NCBI RefSeq assembly: GCF_009827295.1
Contig: NZ_WTYD01000001.1
Location: 1,798,001-1,862,000 of the forward strand
From: Qipengyuania pelagi
GTDB lineage: Bacteria > Pseudomonadota > Alphaproteobacteria > Sphingomonadales > Sphingomonadaceae
Direction of reading: 5' to 3'
DNA: 64,000 bases
Shown in pieces: positions 44,142 through 53,069 of this stretch (position 1 is the stretch's first letter; each line of letters starts with the position of its first letter). Under the pieces are notes generated by a model, which saw only the letters and a list, made by a program, of their open reading frames with translations, did no database searches and was not told where the DNA came from. The position numbers and the translations under genes are program-made.

Positions 44142-45437
44142 TCAGCGGATATTGATGGTGTCGCCGCGAACCTGCGACAGATTGCTGGTGACGATGCGCT
44201 GGCCCGGCTCGAGGCCCGACAGGATCTCGACCTGGCGCGGGTTGCGGCGACCGGTCCTCACGGATACGCGGCGCGCGTGGCTGCCGTCGGGATCGAGGAC
44301 GAAGACGCTCGACCCGCCCTCGCTCAGCCAACCGCCGACCGGCGCGACCAGCGCGGGGCTTGCCGCGCCCAGCGTGATCCGCACATCGAGCGTCTGGCCG
44401 CGGTTGAGCGCCCGCGCGGGCGATCCGTCGAAGGTCAGTTCGACCCGGAAGCGACCATCGGTGACGGTAGGAAGCACGCGCGCGACCGTGAGCGACGCGC
44501 CCTCGCCGGTTTGCGCCTTCTGCCCGGGCTGGACCCGGCCGAGATAATATTCATCGACATCCGCCTCGAGCTTCCAGGCGCCCTCGCTGTCGATCTGCCC
44601 CGCGGGATCGCCGGGGGCCAGCGTCTGCCCCGGTTGCAGCGTGAAATTGGTAAGCCGCCCCGCCATCGGCGCGCGCACGGTCAGCGCATCGAGGCTGGAG
44701 CGGACGGCGGACAGATTGTTCTGGAGCCGTGCGCGCGTCGCTTCGAGCATCCGGCCCTGGGTCGCGGTGATCCCGGCCTCCGCCGCGCGCCCCCGGCGCA
44801 ATTGGGTCAGTCGCTGCGTCTGGTAGTCGACCTCTTCCTGGTAGCTTTTCACGCCGGCATCCGAAACGAAGCCCTGATCGTGCAGCTGCTCGCGGATATC
44901 GAGATCGCGCCGCGCGCGGATGAGGTCGTATTCGGCCGACGCGACTTGGCCCGCTCGATCGACCCGCGAACGCTGGATACCAAGGTTCTCGCCCGCCACG
45001 CCGCCCAGCTGGCTGGCGATCTGTGCTTCCTGGCTGAGCACTTGCAGGCGCAGTTCGGGATTGGCGAGCCTTGCGAGAGGCTGACCCTCCCCCACCATCG
45101 CCCCGTCCTGCACCAGCAACTCGTCCACCTGCCCGCCGCTCATCACCCCCACCAGCGTGGTGGTCGCAGGCACCACGCTTGCGCGAACCGGGAGATAATC
45201 GTCGAAGGTGGTGCGCGCGACTTCTCCGGTCTGGATCTCGTCCCCGTCCACATCGGTCGAGCCGCTGCTTGGCAGCATCCGCCACGCCAGCACCGCCAGC
45301 ACGATCACGCCGAGCGCGATCAACAGGCGGCGATCGCGCCAGATCGGCGTTCTACGCTTCTCGACCTTGCGATCCATCGCCGCAGCGGGCGATTGTTCGG
45401 AAGAAGTGTTTGCTTGCGGGTGGGTCTGCGTCATCAT
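44142..45437 (-). CDS. HlyD-family periplasmic adaptor
   Basis: About 431 residues. One N-terminal helix (RLLIALGVIVLAVLAWRML) follows a charged cytoplasmic tail. The lipoyl half-motif (GVMSGGQVDELLVQDGAMVGEGQPLARLANPEL), alpha-hairpin and return (VRAPMAGRLTNFTLQPGQTLAPG) follow, with a C-terminal beta domain (RVSVRTGRRNPRQVEILSGLEPGQRIV). I use the ATG complementary to 45435-45437; a GTG at 45461 is in frame. First gene of the second ABC export operon, divergent from a two-component system, with palindromic sites about 85-115 bp upstream of its start. Confidence 0.92.
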   Translation of the reverse strand: MMTQTHPQANTSSEQSPAAAMDRKVEKRRTPIWRDRRLLIALGVIVLAVLAWRMLPSSGSTDVDGDEIQTGEVARTTFDDYLPVRASVVPATTTLVGVMSGGQVDELLVQDGAMVGEGQPLARLANPELRLQVLSQEAQIASQLGGVAGENLGIQRSRVDRAGQVASAEYDLIRARRDLDIREQLHDQGFVSDAGVKSYQEEVDYQTQRLTQLRRGRAAEAGITATQGRMLEATRARLQNNLSAVRSSLDALTVRAPMAGRLTNFTLQPGQTLAPGDPAGQIDSEGAWKLEADVDEYYLGRVQPGQKAQTGEGASLTVARVLPTVTDGRFRVELTFDGSPARALNRGQTLDVRITLGAASPALVAPVGGWLSEGGSSVFVLDPDGSHARRVSVRTGRRNPRQVEILSGLEPGQRIVTSNLSQVRGDTINIR

Positions 45438-45479
45438 GCGACCAGTATCGCCGATCCGCACCGAAAGACCTAAACCGTT

Positions 45480-46790
45480 ATGAACAAAGGAAATTATGAA
45501 GGCGCCGATCGAACTGGCCGTCCGCGAGCGGACACGGTGTCCACGAATGGACAGTTCGCCGAAGGGTCAAACGGAAAAAGCAGCCATGCGATTCTCCTGA
45601 TCGACGATCGCGCCGAAGTTGCGAGTGCGATGGAGATAGCCTTCCGCATGGCGGGCCACCGGCTGACGGTGGCGAGCGGACCGGAAGAGGCGTTCTCGCT
45701 CCTCGCTCGAACGCGCTTCGACGCGATCGTGCTCGACCTCAATTTCACGCCCGGCAGGACCGACGGGCGCGAAGGCCTTGCCTGCCTCGAACGGATCATG
45801 GCAGACGATCCGGCGGCCTGCGTCGTCGTGCTGACCGCGCATGGCGGGATGCGGATAGCCGTCGCCGCGATGCAGGCGGGCGCACGGGATTTCGCGGTCA
45901 AGCCATGGAAGAACGCCGATCTGATCGCCAAGGTCGAGGCGGCGATAGCCCGCGAATCCGTAGTCGAGCCAGTGGCGACCCCTTCCCCCGACACCGCCCC
46001 TGCGGCGCTTCTTGGCGATAGTGCCCCGATCGAACGCGTGCGGGCGCTGATCCGCCGCGTCGGGCCGACCTCGGCGGGGGTCGCGATTACAGGCCCTTCG
46101 GGCGCGGGGCGGACGCTGACGGCCCTGTCGCTGCATCGGGCGTCGCAGCATGCCGCTACGGCGCCGCTGCGGATCGATCTGCGGGAAGACGGCGCACTGG
46201 CGGCGCTCGATGGCGCGCGCGGCACCGCGATCCTGCGTCATCCCGATCGCCTCGACGAGCCGACGCAGGATCGCCTGGCAAGGGCCCTATCGGAGGCTGT
46301 CCGCCCGATCGCCATCGTCGAGAGTATCGCCGCGCTGACCCCCGGCCTGCATCGACGGATCGCGACCATCGAGCTGGCGGTGCCCGGCCTGTCCGAGCGG
46401 CAGGACGATATTCCGATCCTTGCGCGCCATTTCCTGCGCGAAGCGGCGGAGCGCTTCGGACGGCCCCTGCCACGCCTCGACGAAGCGGCGGAGGCCGCGC
46501 TGCGCGCTGCCGAGTGGCCCGACGAGGTGCGCGGTCTCGCGCTGGCTATGGAACGCGCGACTCTGCTGGCCGATGGCGCAATCGTGGATGCAGCGATGCT
46601 GTTTTCCGGCACGGCTGCCGCTTCCCCTCCGAAACCGGACGTGGGTCGCGATTACGATCTCGAACGGTCGCAAAAGGCTATGATCGCCGCCGCGCTTGCC
46701 GAACATCACCACAATGTCAGCCATACGGCCAAGGCACTGGGGCTGAGCCGCGGTGCCCTATACCGCAGGATGGAGCGCTACGGCCTGTGA
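45480..46790 (+). CDS. NtrC-like response regulator with degenerate AAA+ domain
   Basis: A 436-residue regulator: receiver domain (HAILLIDDRAEVASAM onwards, phosphoacceptor Asp86 in VLDLNF), AAA+ domain, and C-terminal Fis-type helix-turn-helix (HNVSHTAKALGLSRGALYRRMERYGL). The AAA+ domain carries Walker A GPSGAGRT with Arg replacing the ATP-binding Lys and lacks the GAFTGA loop that contacts sigma-54, so it cannot be a standard sigma-54 activator. It probably acts as an ordinary DNA-binding activator or repressor for the divergent ABC exporter. The start is ATG 45480 or, possibly, GTG 45537, which lies inside the palindromes. It overlaps the kinase gene by GTGA. Confidence 0.9.
   Translation: MNKGNYEGADRTGRPRADTVSTNGQFAEGSNGKSSHAILLIDDRAEVASAMEIAFRMAGHRLTVASGPEEAFSLLARTRFDAIVLDLNFTPGRTDGREGLACLERIMADDPAACVVVLTAHGGMRIAVAAMQAGARDFAVKPWKNADLIAKVEAAIARESVVEPVATPSPDTAPAALLGDSAPIERVRALIRRVGPTSAGVAITGPSGAGRTLTALSLHRASQHAATAPLRIDLREDGALAALDGARGTAILRHPDRLDEPTQDRLARALSEAVRPIAIVESIAALTPGLHRRIATIELAVPGLSERQDDIPILARHFLREAAERFGRPLPRLDEAAEAALRAAEWPDEVRGLALAMERATLLADGAIVDAAMLFSGTAAASPPKPDVGRDYDLERSQKAMIAAALAEHHHNVSHTAKALGLSRGALYRRMERYGL
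45520..45553. promoter_or_regulatory. Overlapping GGAC/GTCC palindromes
   Basis: Three perfect inverted repeats overlap in 34 bp: GTCCGC-GA-GCGGAC (45520-45533), GGACAC-G-GTGTCC (45530-45542) and TGTCCA-CGAA-TGGACA (45538-45553). They lie at the 5' end of the regulator reading frame and upstream of the divergent adaptor gene. Their nesting suggests cooperative binding of a dimeric regulator, most simply the adjacent Fis-type response regulator. Confidence 0.6.
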
Positions 46791-47974
46791 CGCTCTATCC
46801 CAAACGGGGCTGGCGCGCATCCATCCTGGCCATCGGTGTGGCGCTCTCGGGAGCGGCAGCCGCCTTCGCCTGGCAGCGCGGTCTCTGGGGCCTGCTGACA
46901 GGCGCAGCGCTCGCCACGATCTGGTTGACGGGGCTCGCATGGTGGAACGCAGCGCGCGTCCCGCCCCTTCGTCCGCGCGATACCGACCGCATATCGCCGG
47001 AAGATTCCGCGCTGATGCATCGCCTTCTACTGGATGCTGCGCCCACCCCCCTCGTGGCGATCGACGGCGACGCCGCGCGCGTTCTCAACCGGGCCGCACG
47101 CACGGTGTTCGGCACCGACGACCGTATCCTGCCGCCGGTTAAGGCCCTGTCGGACCCGGTTGCGGACCGCCTTCACCACGAAGGACGCCAATGGCGCATC
47201 GACCGCGTCGCGGCTCCCGGAGGTACGACCGTCGCCGCGCTCATCGACGTCGAGCGCGAGGAACACGCCGCCGAGACACGCGCCAGCGAGGAGTTGATCG
47301 AAATCCTCGGTCACGAGATACTGAACGGTCTCGCACCTGTCGTGTCCCTTGCGGAAAGCGCGACCCATGCGCTGAGGGCCGACCCGCTCGACAAAGCGCT
47401 GCTCGAAGAGATCCTCGGGCCGCTCGCCCGGCGAACCGAAGGCCTGCACCGTTTCGCCTCGGCCTATCGCGACCTGGCGCGACTGCCCGAACCGAGGCTC
47501 GCGCGCGTTTCGCTTGGCCAGTTCGCCAGCGACTGCGACCGTGTCTTCACCGAGCGATGGCCGCATGTAGCTCTTACGCTGTCAATCGGCAAAACGCGGG
47601 ACTGGCCGATGGACCGCGACCAGATGCACCAGGCGGTCTGGGCGCTCCTCAGCAATGCCGCCCATGCTGCCTGCGAAGCGGACGAACCGGCGGTCGGACT
47701 GGCTTTCGCCTGCGTTGGAAGACGCTTGGAAATCACCGTTACCGACAATGGCTCGGGGATCGCCCCGGACCGGGCCGCTCTGATCTTTCGGCCCTTCCAC
47801 ACGACCAAGCCCGGAGGCTCAGGCGTCGGTCTTGCGCTTGCGCGCCGGATCGCCCGTAACCACGGGGGCACTGTCGAGCTGGTCGCAGCACAGCCGACCA
47901 CCTTCCGCCTCAGCCTGCCAACGGATCGCGGAGCGCAAGCGGATTTGCTCGCACACCGTCGGCAGCTTTCTTGA
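46787..47974 (+). CDS. Sensor histidine kinase
   Basis: A 395-residue kinase starting with GTG overlapping the regulator stop. Two N-terminal helices (ILAIGVALSGAAAAFAW and LLTGAALATIWLTGLAWW) span the membrane with almost no periplasmic loop, so it may sense the membrane itself. A PAS-like segment covers about 77-155. The H-box is EILGHEILNGLAPVV with His176; N box LLSNAAHAA, G1 TDNGSGI, F FRPFHTTKPGGSG and G2 GVGLALARR are intact. It probably phosphorylates the regulator encoded just upstream, in response to envelope stress or a substrate of the exporter. Confidence 0.93.
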   Translation: MTLYPKRGWRASILAIGVALSGAAAAFAWQRGLWGLLTGAALATIWLTGLAWWNAARVPPLRPRDTDRISPEDSALMHRLLLDAAPTPLVAIDGDAARVLNRAARTVFGTDDRILPPVKALSDPVADRLHHEGRQWRIDRVAAPGGTTVAALIDVEREEHAAETRASEELIEILGHEILNGLAPVVSLAESATHALRADPLDKALLEEILGPLARRTEGLHRFASAYRDLARLPEPRLARVSLGQFASDCDRVFTERWPHVALTLSIGKTRDWPMDRDQMHQAVWALLSNAAHAACEADEPAVGLAFACVGRRLEITVTDNGSGIAPDRAALIFRPFHTTKPGGSGVGLALARRIARNHGGTVELVAAQPTTFRLSLPTDRGAQADLLAHRRQLS

Positions 47975-48242
47975 GACAAAGCGCAGAGCGAAGGTTTGCT
48001 ATCGCACGAGGAACGCGACGTCCGTTTTGCCTCGCGTCTGATGAAGACGCCATGCCCTTGGCGGAGCGCCCTGAAATCTAGCCACTGAAGCGGTCGCTCG
48101 GCTGGCCGGATCGACCGCTTTCGGGTTGTTTCACATATGCGCTGATCGTCAGCCGGTGGGTAGTGGGCGGACTGGCGGTTTTCAGGCGAAGGGCTACGAA
48201 AGCCGCTCGTCTTCCACTCTTGGGAATAGGAGCGCCGCCCCT

Positions 48243-49103
48243 GTGAAAGTCTTCGGTTTCCTTGCCGCGACCGTGATTTACAGCGCAACGCCGGTCTATG
48301 GGCACGATGTCATTGAGTCGGAGCCGCTGACGATCGGAACCTCCTACCTCGTGGAAACCCACGATGCCGAGCGCAAGGTCTACCTGGTAACACCGCAGGG
48401 GTATGATCAGGACGAGCAAGTTTATCCCATCGTCATCATGCTCGACGCGGGCCTGAAGCAGGATTTCTTCCTCACGCTGGGCCTGGAGCGCTGGAACCAA
48501 ATGTGGCAGCGCAGCGCGCCTGCGATCTTCGTTGGTGTCGAAACCGTTGATCGCCAACGCGAACTGTTGCCGCCGACCTCTACGCCAGACGAACAAGAGC
48601 GCTATCCCACGGCAGGGGAAAGCGATGCCTTCCGCGAGTGGCTATCTTCGGAAATCCTTCCGATGATCCGCACGCAGTATAGAGACGATGGCCGCGCCTT
48701 CCTGATGGGAGAGAGCGCAGCCGGGCATTTCGTAGTCGAAACATGGGTCAACACGCCCGATCTGTTTGACGGATACGCTGCCCTGTCCCCCAGCCTGCAA
48801 TGGAACGGCCAGCATTTATCCCGGCAATTTGCCGAGATGGCTGAAACCGACCGGCCCCCATTGTTCATTTCGCTCGCGAACGAAGGCGGCGAAACGGAAG
48901 AGGGGATTGCACGTCTAGTCGCCAATACCCACACGGACATGTGCTATTCCGATCGACGAAACGATCTGGTCCACGCGAACACGCTTCACGGTCTGCTCCC
49001 GGAAGCGCTCCAGTATCTCCTGCCGACCAAAGCCGACTGGCTGGAAGAATATGGTCTGACACTCCGGTGCGAGGAGAAGCTAGGCGAGACGGGCGCAGAT
49101 TGA
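48243..49103 (+). CDS. Secreted alpha/beta hydrolase, putative esterase (IroE-like)
   Basis: About 286 residues from GTG 48243, which has AGGAG upstream and opens a signal peptide (FGFLAATVIYSATPVYGHD). Upstream codons to 48126 are open but unlike a protein start. The esterase-D/IroE fold shows YPIVIMLDAG, the nucleophile Ser in LMGESAAGHFVVE, GYAALSPSLQWNG and a C-terminal His near HANTLHGLLPEAL. It may hydrolyse siderophore-like or other esters in the periplasm; the substrate is not evident. It stands alone after the kinase gene. Confidence 0.78.
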   Translation: MKVFGFLAATVIYSATPVYGHDVIESEPLTIGTSYLVETHDAERKVYLVTPQGYDQDEQVYPIVIMLDAGLKQDFFLTLGLERWNQMWQRSAPAIFVGVETVDRQRELLPPTSTPDEQERYPTAGESDAFREWLSSEILPMIRTQYRDDGRAFLMGESAAGHFVVETWVNTPDLFDGYAALSPSLQWNGQHLSRQFAEMAETDRPPLFISLANEGGETEEGIARLVANTHTDMCYSDRRNDLVHANTLHGLLPEALQYLLPTKADWLEEYGLTLRCEEKLGETGAD

Positions 49104-49560
49104 CGGCTTTGCGGACTTCGAACAACTTAGTCGAATGTCCGCAATGGAGTCGTTCGCGGAATGTCGGCCCGTTTCTGAAAAGTGGGCGAGAGCAGACCTC
49201 TTGTTTCCCGCTAAAAATGCTGAGTCGCCAGACAAAATATGTGATGATCAGGCAAACGGCGATTAAATCATCCAACAAGTCGAGTGACCGTCTTTGTCGT
49301 CTACGCGGCACCACCGCATTTATCGCTTAGCACCGATAGGGTGTCGCCGTCACGATACGGGGCTGGCGGATAGGTGGCCGGTCGAAAAGGACTACTTCGC
49401 CAGCAACGCAGCCCGATCTACTGAAGTCGGGCCGCCCCTTCACCCTCATCAATAGCCAGAACAAACCGTCCGGCATTGCTGACCCTATCCCAGCTGGTCG
49501 TCTGTCGGCAAAAAAGGCGGGCCAGGATCCGTTCGGCCTTCCCAGCTGCGGACCAAATAT
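49104..49560. other. Intergenic region without a recognised gene
   Basis: About 450 bp between the esterase gene and the terminator of the small membrane-protein gene. One stem (GCCCGA, 10-nt loop, TCGGGC near 49410-49431) is visible. No convincing reading frame, tRNA or repeat was found. Confidence 0.5.
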
Positions 49561-49594
49561 GGAAAAGGCGCGGCCCTTTTCAGGACCACGCCTC
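49561..49594 (-). terminator. Rho-independent terminator
   Basis: Read on the minus strand, AGGCGTGGTCC, a short loop and the near-complementary GGGCCGCGCCT are followed by TTTTCC. It lies about 46 bp after the stop of the small gene at 49640-49858 and would end the TetR-small gene transcript. Confidence 0.6.
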
Positions 49595-49639
49595 TATCCC
49601 GGCTTGTCCCGGACGATGCCGGAACCGGCCCACCGTATG

Positions 49640-49858
49640 TCAGGGCATCTCGGCGCGGTTGGGTGTTGTGCCATTGCGTTCCGAATAGCGCTTGGCGGCA
49701 TAGCCACCGGCCAGGATTGCCAGCATACTCGGCAGGCTCAGCCGGGCGATGAGCGATGTCGCCGCCACGCCGAGGGCGGCGCCGGTGGCCCCTCCCATGC
49801 CTCTGGTCTGCTTGGCCAGCTTGTCGCCGACGAATGCACCGATAACCTTGCCGATCAT
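49640..49858 (-). CDS. Small conserved-looking membrane protein, 72 residues
   Basis: The ATG complementary to 49856-49858 has an excellent ribosome site (AAAGGAGA, 7 bp). The protein starts MIGKVIGAFVGDKLAKQ, has a Gly/Ala-rich segment (GMGGATGAALGVAATSLIARL) and a hydrophobic helix (LPSMLAILAGGYAAKRYSER). It is probably a small inner-membrane protein with one or two helices. It follows the TetR gene by one base pair, so it is co-transcribed. Function not recognised. Confidence 0.7.
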   Translation of the reverse strand: MIGKVIGAFVGDKLAKQTRGMGGATGAALGVAATSLIARLSLPSMLAILAGGYAAKRYSERNGTTPNRAEMP

Positions 49859-49859
49859 A

Positions 49860-50546
49860 TCAAGTCTCCTTTGCAGGACGAACGGGGGATCGACTGTCGG
49901 GTTCCAAGGGCGACTCGCCCGCATCGCGAGCAAGGCCGCTTTCGAGCAGGGCGTTCGCGCGTGCCGCCACGTCCATCGGGGCGGGATCGCCCTCGCCCCC
50001 CCAGATGGCGTAGCGAAGGCCGAGGAACACGTTCATTCCCATGATCGCCCAGGCTTCGACCTCGCCGAGCCCGTCGCGCAGTTCGCCGCGGCCCCCGCCT
50101 TTGGCGAGGCGCTCCGCGATGCGCTGGCCGATCGTCTCGTAATGGCTGCGATAGCTGGCCGGATCGACGAATTCCGCCTCGTCGATAATGCGATAGACTT
50201 CCTTGTGTTCGGCGGCGAAGCGAAGGAAGCCGGCCAGCGCCTGCCGCTCGATCGTGAGCGCCGGGGCCGCAGGGTCGATCGCGGCGCGCGCCGCCTGCTT
50301 CACCGCATCGCTCATATCCGAGACGAGCGCGCGGAAGATCGCGTCCTTGCTGTCGAAGTAGGTGTAGAAGCTGCCCAGCGCCACGCCGGCCCGCGTGGTG
50401 ATCGCGCTGATCGAGGCTTCGTGGAACCCCTTCTCGCCGAATTCCTGCGCGGCGGCGTCAAGCAACCGCCGCAAGGTGCGCCGCCCCCGCTCGGTGCGCG
50501 GCAGCTTATCCGCCTGCTTATCCGCCTGCGTCGCAGTTTCGCCCAT
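49860..50546 (-). CDS. TetR-family transcriptional regulator
   Basis: A 228-residue regulator. The helix-turn-helix is in residues about 20-65 (TLRRLLDAAAQEFGEKGFHEASISAITTRAGVALGSFYTYFDSKDAIF). The C-terminal domain (AGFLRFAAEHKEVYRIIDEAEFVDPASYRSHYETI) is of the kind that often binds acyl-CoA or aromatic ligands. The start at 50546 is chosen because the extra 23 upstream codons are not conserved-looking. It is divergent from a TBDR gene, with an inverted repeat in the gap, and likely controls it. Confidence 0.93.
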   Translation of the reverse strand: MGETATQADKQADKLPRTERGRRTLRRLLDAAAQEFGEKGFHEASISAITTRAGVALGSFYTYFDSKDAIFRALVSDMSDAVKQAARAAIDPAAPALTIERQALAGFLRFAAEHKEVYRIIDEAEFVDPASYRSHYETIGQRIAERLAKGGGRGELRDGLGEVEAWAIMGMNVFLGLRYAIWGGEGDPAPMDVAARANALLESGLARDAGESPLEPDSRSPVRPAKET

Positions 50547-50613
50547 AATCCCCTCGATCCATTCCCATTCGCCCCCCTGCGGACCTAGCGGCATGAGCGC
50601 CATGCGCAAGAAC

Positions 50614-50637
50614 AAACTTGAAAGGTGGTTCAGGTTT
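50614..50637. promoter_or_regulatory. Candidate TetR operator upstream of TBDR
   Basis: AAACTTGAA-N6-TTCAGGTTT is an inverted repeat with 9-bp arms and one mismatch, 67 bp from the TetR start and 68 bp from the TBDR start. The size (24 bp) and place between divergent genes fit a TetR operator. Confidence 0.55.
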
Positions 50638-50705
50638 CAGTATTGGGACGGGCGAGAGGCCGATCGCGTGATGCGGGACAGGCCCGTTCTTGGGAGGGAT
50701 TCATC

Positions 50706-53066
50706 ATGACACATCGCACCAATCGCCTGTTTGCCGGACTTCTTGTCGGCACCGCCCTCGGTGGTTTCGCCATTCCCGCCGCTGCGCAGACGACCAGCCA
50801 GGCGGTTCCGGTCGAACCCGGCCCCAATGCGAACGAGCAACCGGAAGAGCCGGGCGTCGACAACACGATCATCGTGACGGCGCGCCGCCGCGAGGAACGT
50901 CTCGTCGACGTGCCGATCGCCGTCACCTCGCTGAGCGGCGACCAATTGGAAAAGGCGGGCGCGCTGGACATCACCGATGTCGGTCAGGTGGTGCCCAACG
51001 TCACGCTAGAAGCCAGCCGCGCGACCAATTCCACCCTCTCTGCCTTCATCCGCGGGATCGGCCAGCAGGACCCGGTTTCGGGCTTCGAACAGGGCGTCGG
51101 CATCTATCTCGACGATGTCTATCTGAACCGCCCGCAGGCCGCCGTGCTCGACATCTACGATGTGGAGCGGATCGAGGTGCTGCGCGGGCCGCAGGGCACG
51201 CTCTATGGCCGCAACACGATCGGCGGGGCGGTGAAATATGTGACGCGCCGTATGCCGCAGGATTTCGCGCTCAAGGCCCGCGCGACCTACGGGACCTACG
51301 ATCAGGCGGAAGGCGTGGTGACGGCCTCCGCGCCGCTGAACGACATCATCCGCGTCGGCGGATCGATCGCGCGCCTGTCGCGCGGCGGGTTCGGCGAGAA
51401 TCTGACGACCGGCCTCGAAAACTACAACAAGGATATCTGGGCCGGACGGCTCAGCATGGAGATGGGCGGCTATGGCGAGCCGGTCTTCCTGCGCATCACC
51501 GGCGATTACACCAAGGATAACAGCAATCCGCGCGGCGGCCATCGCCTGATTCCCGGCCTGCGCTCGGGCGCGCCCGTGCTCGAAGACGTCTATGACACGC
51601 GCGGCGGCCTGACCGATCCCCAGCAGGAGGTCGAAAGCTACGGCCTCGCCATGAATGCGGAGATCATGGTCAGCGACACGGTCACGCTGCGTTCGATCAG
51701 TGCCTGGCGCAAGGACGACAGCTTCAGCCCGATCGATTTCGATGCGCTGCCCGCCGTCGATCTCGATGTGCCGGGTGCCTATTTCAACGAGCAGATCAGC
51801 CAGGAATTCCAGGTCCTCTACGATAACGGGCCGTTGAACGGCCTGCTCGGCTTCTATTATCTCGACGCCAAGGCCGACACGCTGTTCGACGTGCGCATCT
51901 TCACGACCTTCAACGGCCTGACCGCTTTCACCCGCGCCGATGTCGATACGGAGACCTACGCGATCTTCGGCGATCTGACCTATGATATCGGCGACCGGTT
52001 GAGCGTATCGCTGGGCGGGCGTTACACCTGGGACGAGCGCAGGGCGGATATCCTGCGCCAGAACTATCTTGGCGGCGGATCGCCCTTCTTCGGCGGCGCA
52101 GGCATCCCGTTCGGCGCGCCCAGCACCAATTTCGACGGGTCGCGCGAGTTCAAGAAGTTTACGCCCCGCGCCTCGGTCAGCTTCATGCCGACGCCGGACC
52201 ACAATCTCTATGCGAGCTATTCGAAGGGCTTCAAGGGCGGCGGGTTCGATCCGCGTGGGGTCGGCGCCAACGCGCCCGCCGCCATCCCCGGCCGCCCCAC
52301 CGATGCGGAAATCACCGATTTCCTGAGCTTCGCCCCCGAACAGGTCGACAGCTACGAGATCGGCTACAAGGGCAGCTTGATGGGCGGGATGGTGAACGTG
52401 GCGGCAGCGGCGTTCTATGCCGATTACACCGACGTGCAGATCCCCGGATCGGTGGCCTGCACCGTGGCGGGCCTGCCCAGCTTCTGCGGGGTCGTCTCGA
52501 ACGCCGGTGCGGCGACCTTCAAGGGCCTGGAGCTCGAAGCCAGCGCGCGGCTGGGCGGCGGGTTCAACCTGTCGGGATCACTCGGCTATATCGACGCGCA
52601 ATATGACGAATACATCACCAATATCGCCAACACGCCGACCGATGTCTCCGAATTCCGCGAGGTCCAGAACACGCCGAAATTCACCGGCAGCGCCACGGCC
52701 AGCTATTCGATGCCGGTGGGTGCGGGCGACCTCTATCTGGGCACCACGGTCAGCTATCGCAGCAAGACCTACCAGTTCGAGATTCCCAATCCCTATATCG
52801 ATCAGGACGGCTATGCCCTCGTCGATGCGAGCGTGGTCTATACCGCGCCGGGCGACCGGTTCAGCATCGGGGTGTACGGCAAGAACCTGTTCGACAAGGA
52901 ATACAAGACCAGCGGCTACACCTTCGTCGCCGCCGATCCGCGCACCGGGGCGATCCCGCTCGGGGCGAACGGGTTCCCGATCCCGACGCTCGGCCCGGAA
53001 GGCACGCTGACCGCGTTCTACGGCAATCCGCGCCAGGTCTTCGCCACAGCGACGTTCAAATACTGA
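50706..53066 (+). CDS. TonB-dependent receptor
   Basis: A 786-residue receptor from ATG 50706, which has GGGAGG upstream; the 27 earlier open codons run through the operator and are not used. Signal peptide GLLVGTALGGFAIPAAAQ, TonB-box-like IIVTARRREE, plug (VPNVTLEASRATNSTLSAFIRG, VEVLRGPQGTLYGRNTIGG) and barrel ending QVFATATFKY are complete. It belongs to the large sphingomonad receptor group for small organic substrates. No catabolic gene adjoins; the convergent neighbour is a sulfotransferase. Probably repressed by the TetR protein next door. Confidence 0.95.
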   Translation: MTHRTNRLFAGLLVGTALGGFAIPAAAQTTSQAVPVEPGPNANEQPEEPGVDNTIIVTARRREERLVDVPIAVTSLSGDQLEKAGALDITDVGQVVPNVTLEASRATNSTLSAFIRGIGQQDPVSGFEQGVGIYLDDVYLNRPQAAVLDIYDVERIEVLRGPQGTLYGRNTIGGAVKYVTRRMPQDFALKARATYGTYDQAEGVVTASAPLNDIIRVGGSIARLSRGGFGENLTTGLENYNKDIWAGRLSMEMGGYGEPVFLRITGDYTKDNSNPRGGHRLIPGLRSGAPVLEDVYDTRGGLTDPQQEVESYGLAMNAEIMVSDTVTLRSISAWRKDDSFSPIDFDALPAVDLDVPGAYFNEQISQEFQVLYDNGPLNGLLGFYYLDAKADTLFDVRIFTTFNGLTAFTRADVDTETYAIFGDLTYDIGDRLSVSLGGRYTWDERRADILRQNYLGGGSPFFGGAGIPFGAPSTNFDGSREFKKFTPRASVSFMPTPDHNLYASYSKGFKGGGFDPRGVGANAPAAIPGRPTDAEITDFLSFAPEQVDSYEIGYKGSLMGGMVNVAAAAFYADYTDVQIPGSVACTVAGLPSFCGVVSNAGAATFKGLELEASARLGGGFNLSGSLGYIDAQYDEYITNIANTPTDVSEFREVQNTPKFTGSATASYSMPVGAGDLYLGTTVSYRSKTYQFEIPNPYIDQDGYALVDASVVYTAPGDRFSIGVYGKNLFDKEYKTSGYTFVAADPRTGAIPLGANGFPIPTLGPEGTLTAFYGNPRQVFATATFKY

Positions 53067-53069
53067 CTG

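Noticed and set aside
45496..45600. Short ORF with good ribosome site (AAAGGAAA before ATG 45496) inside the regulator 5' end
   Set aside because: Only 34 codons, out of frame with the regulator and no recognisable feature; the palindromes explain the sequence better.
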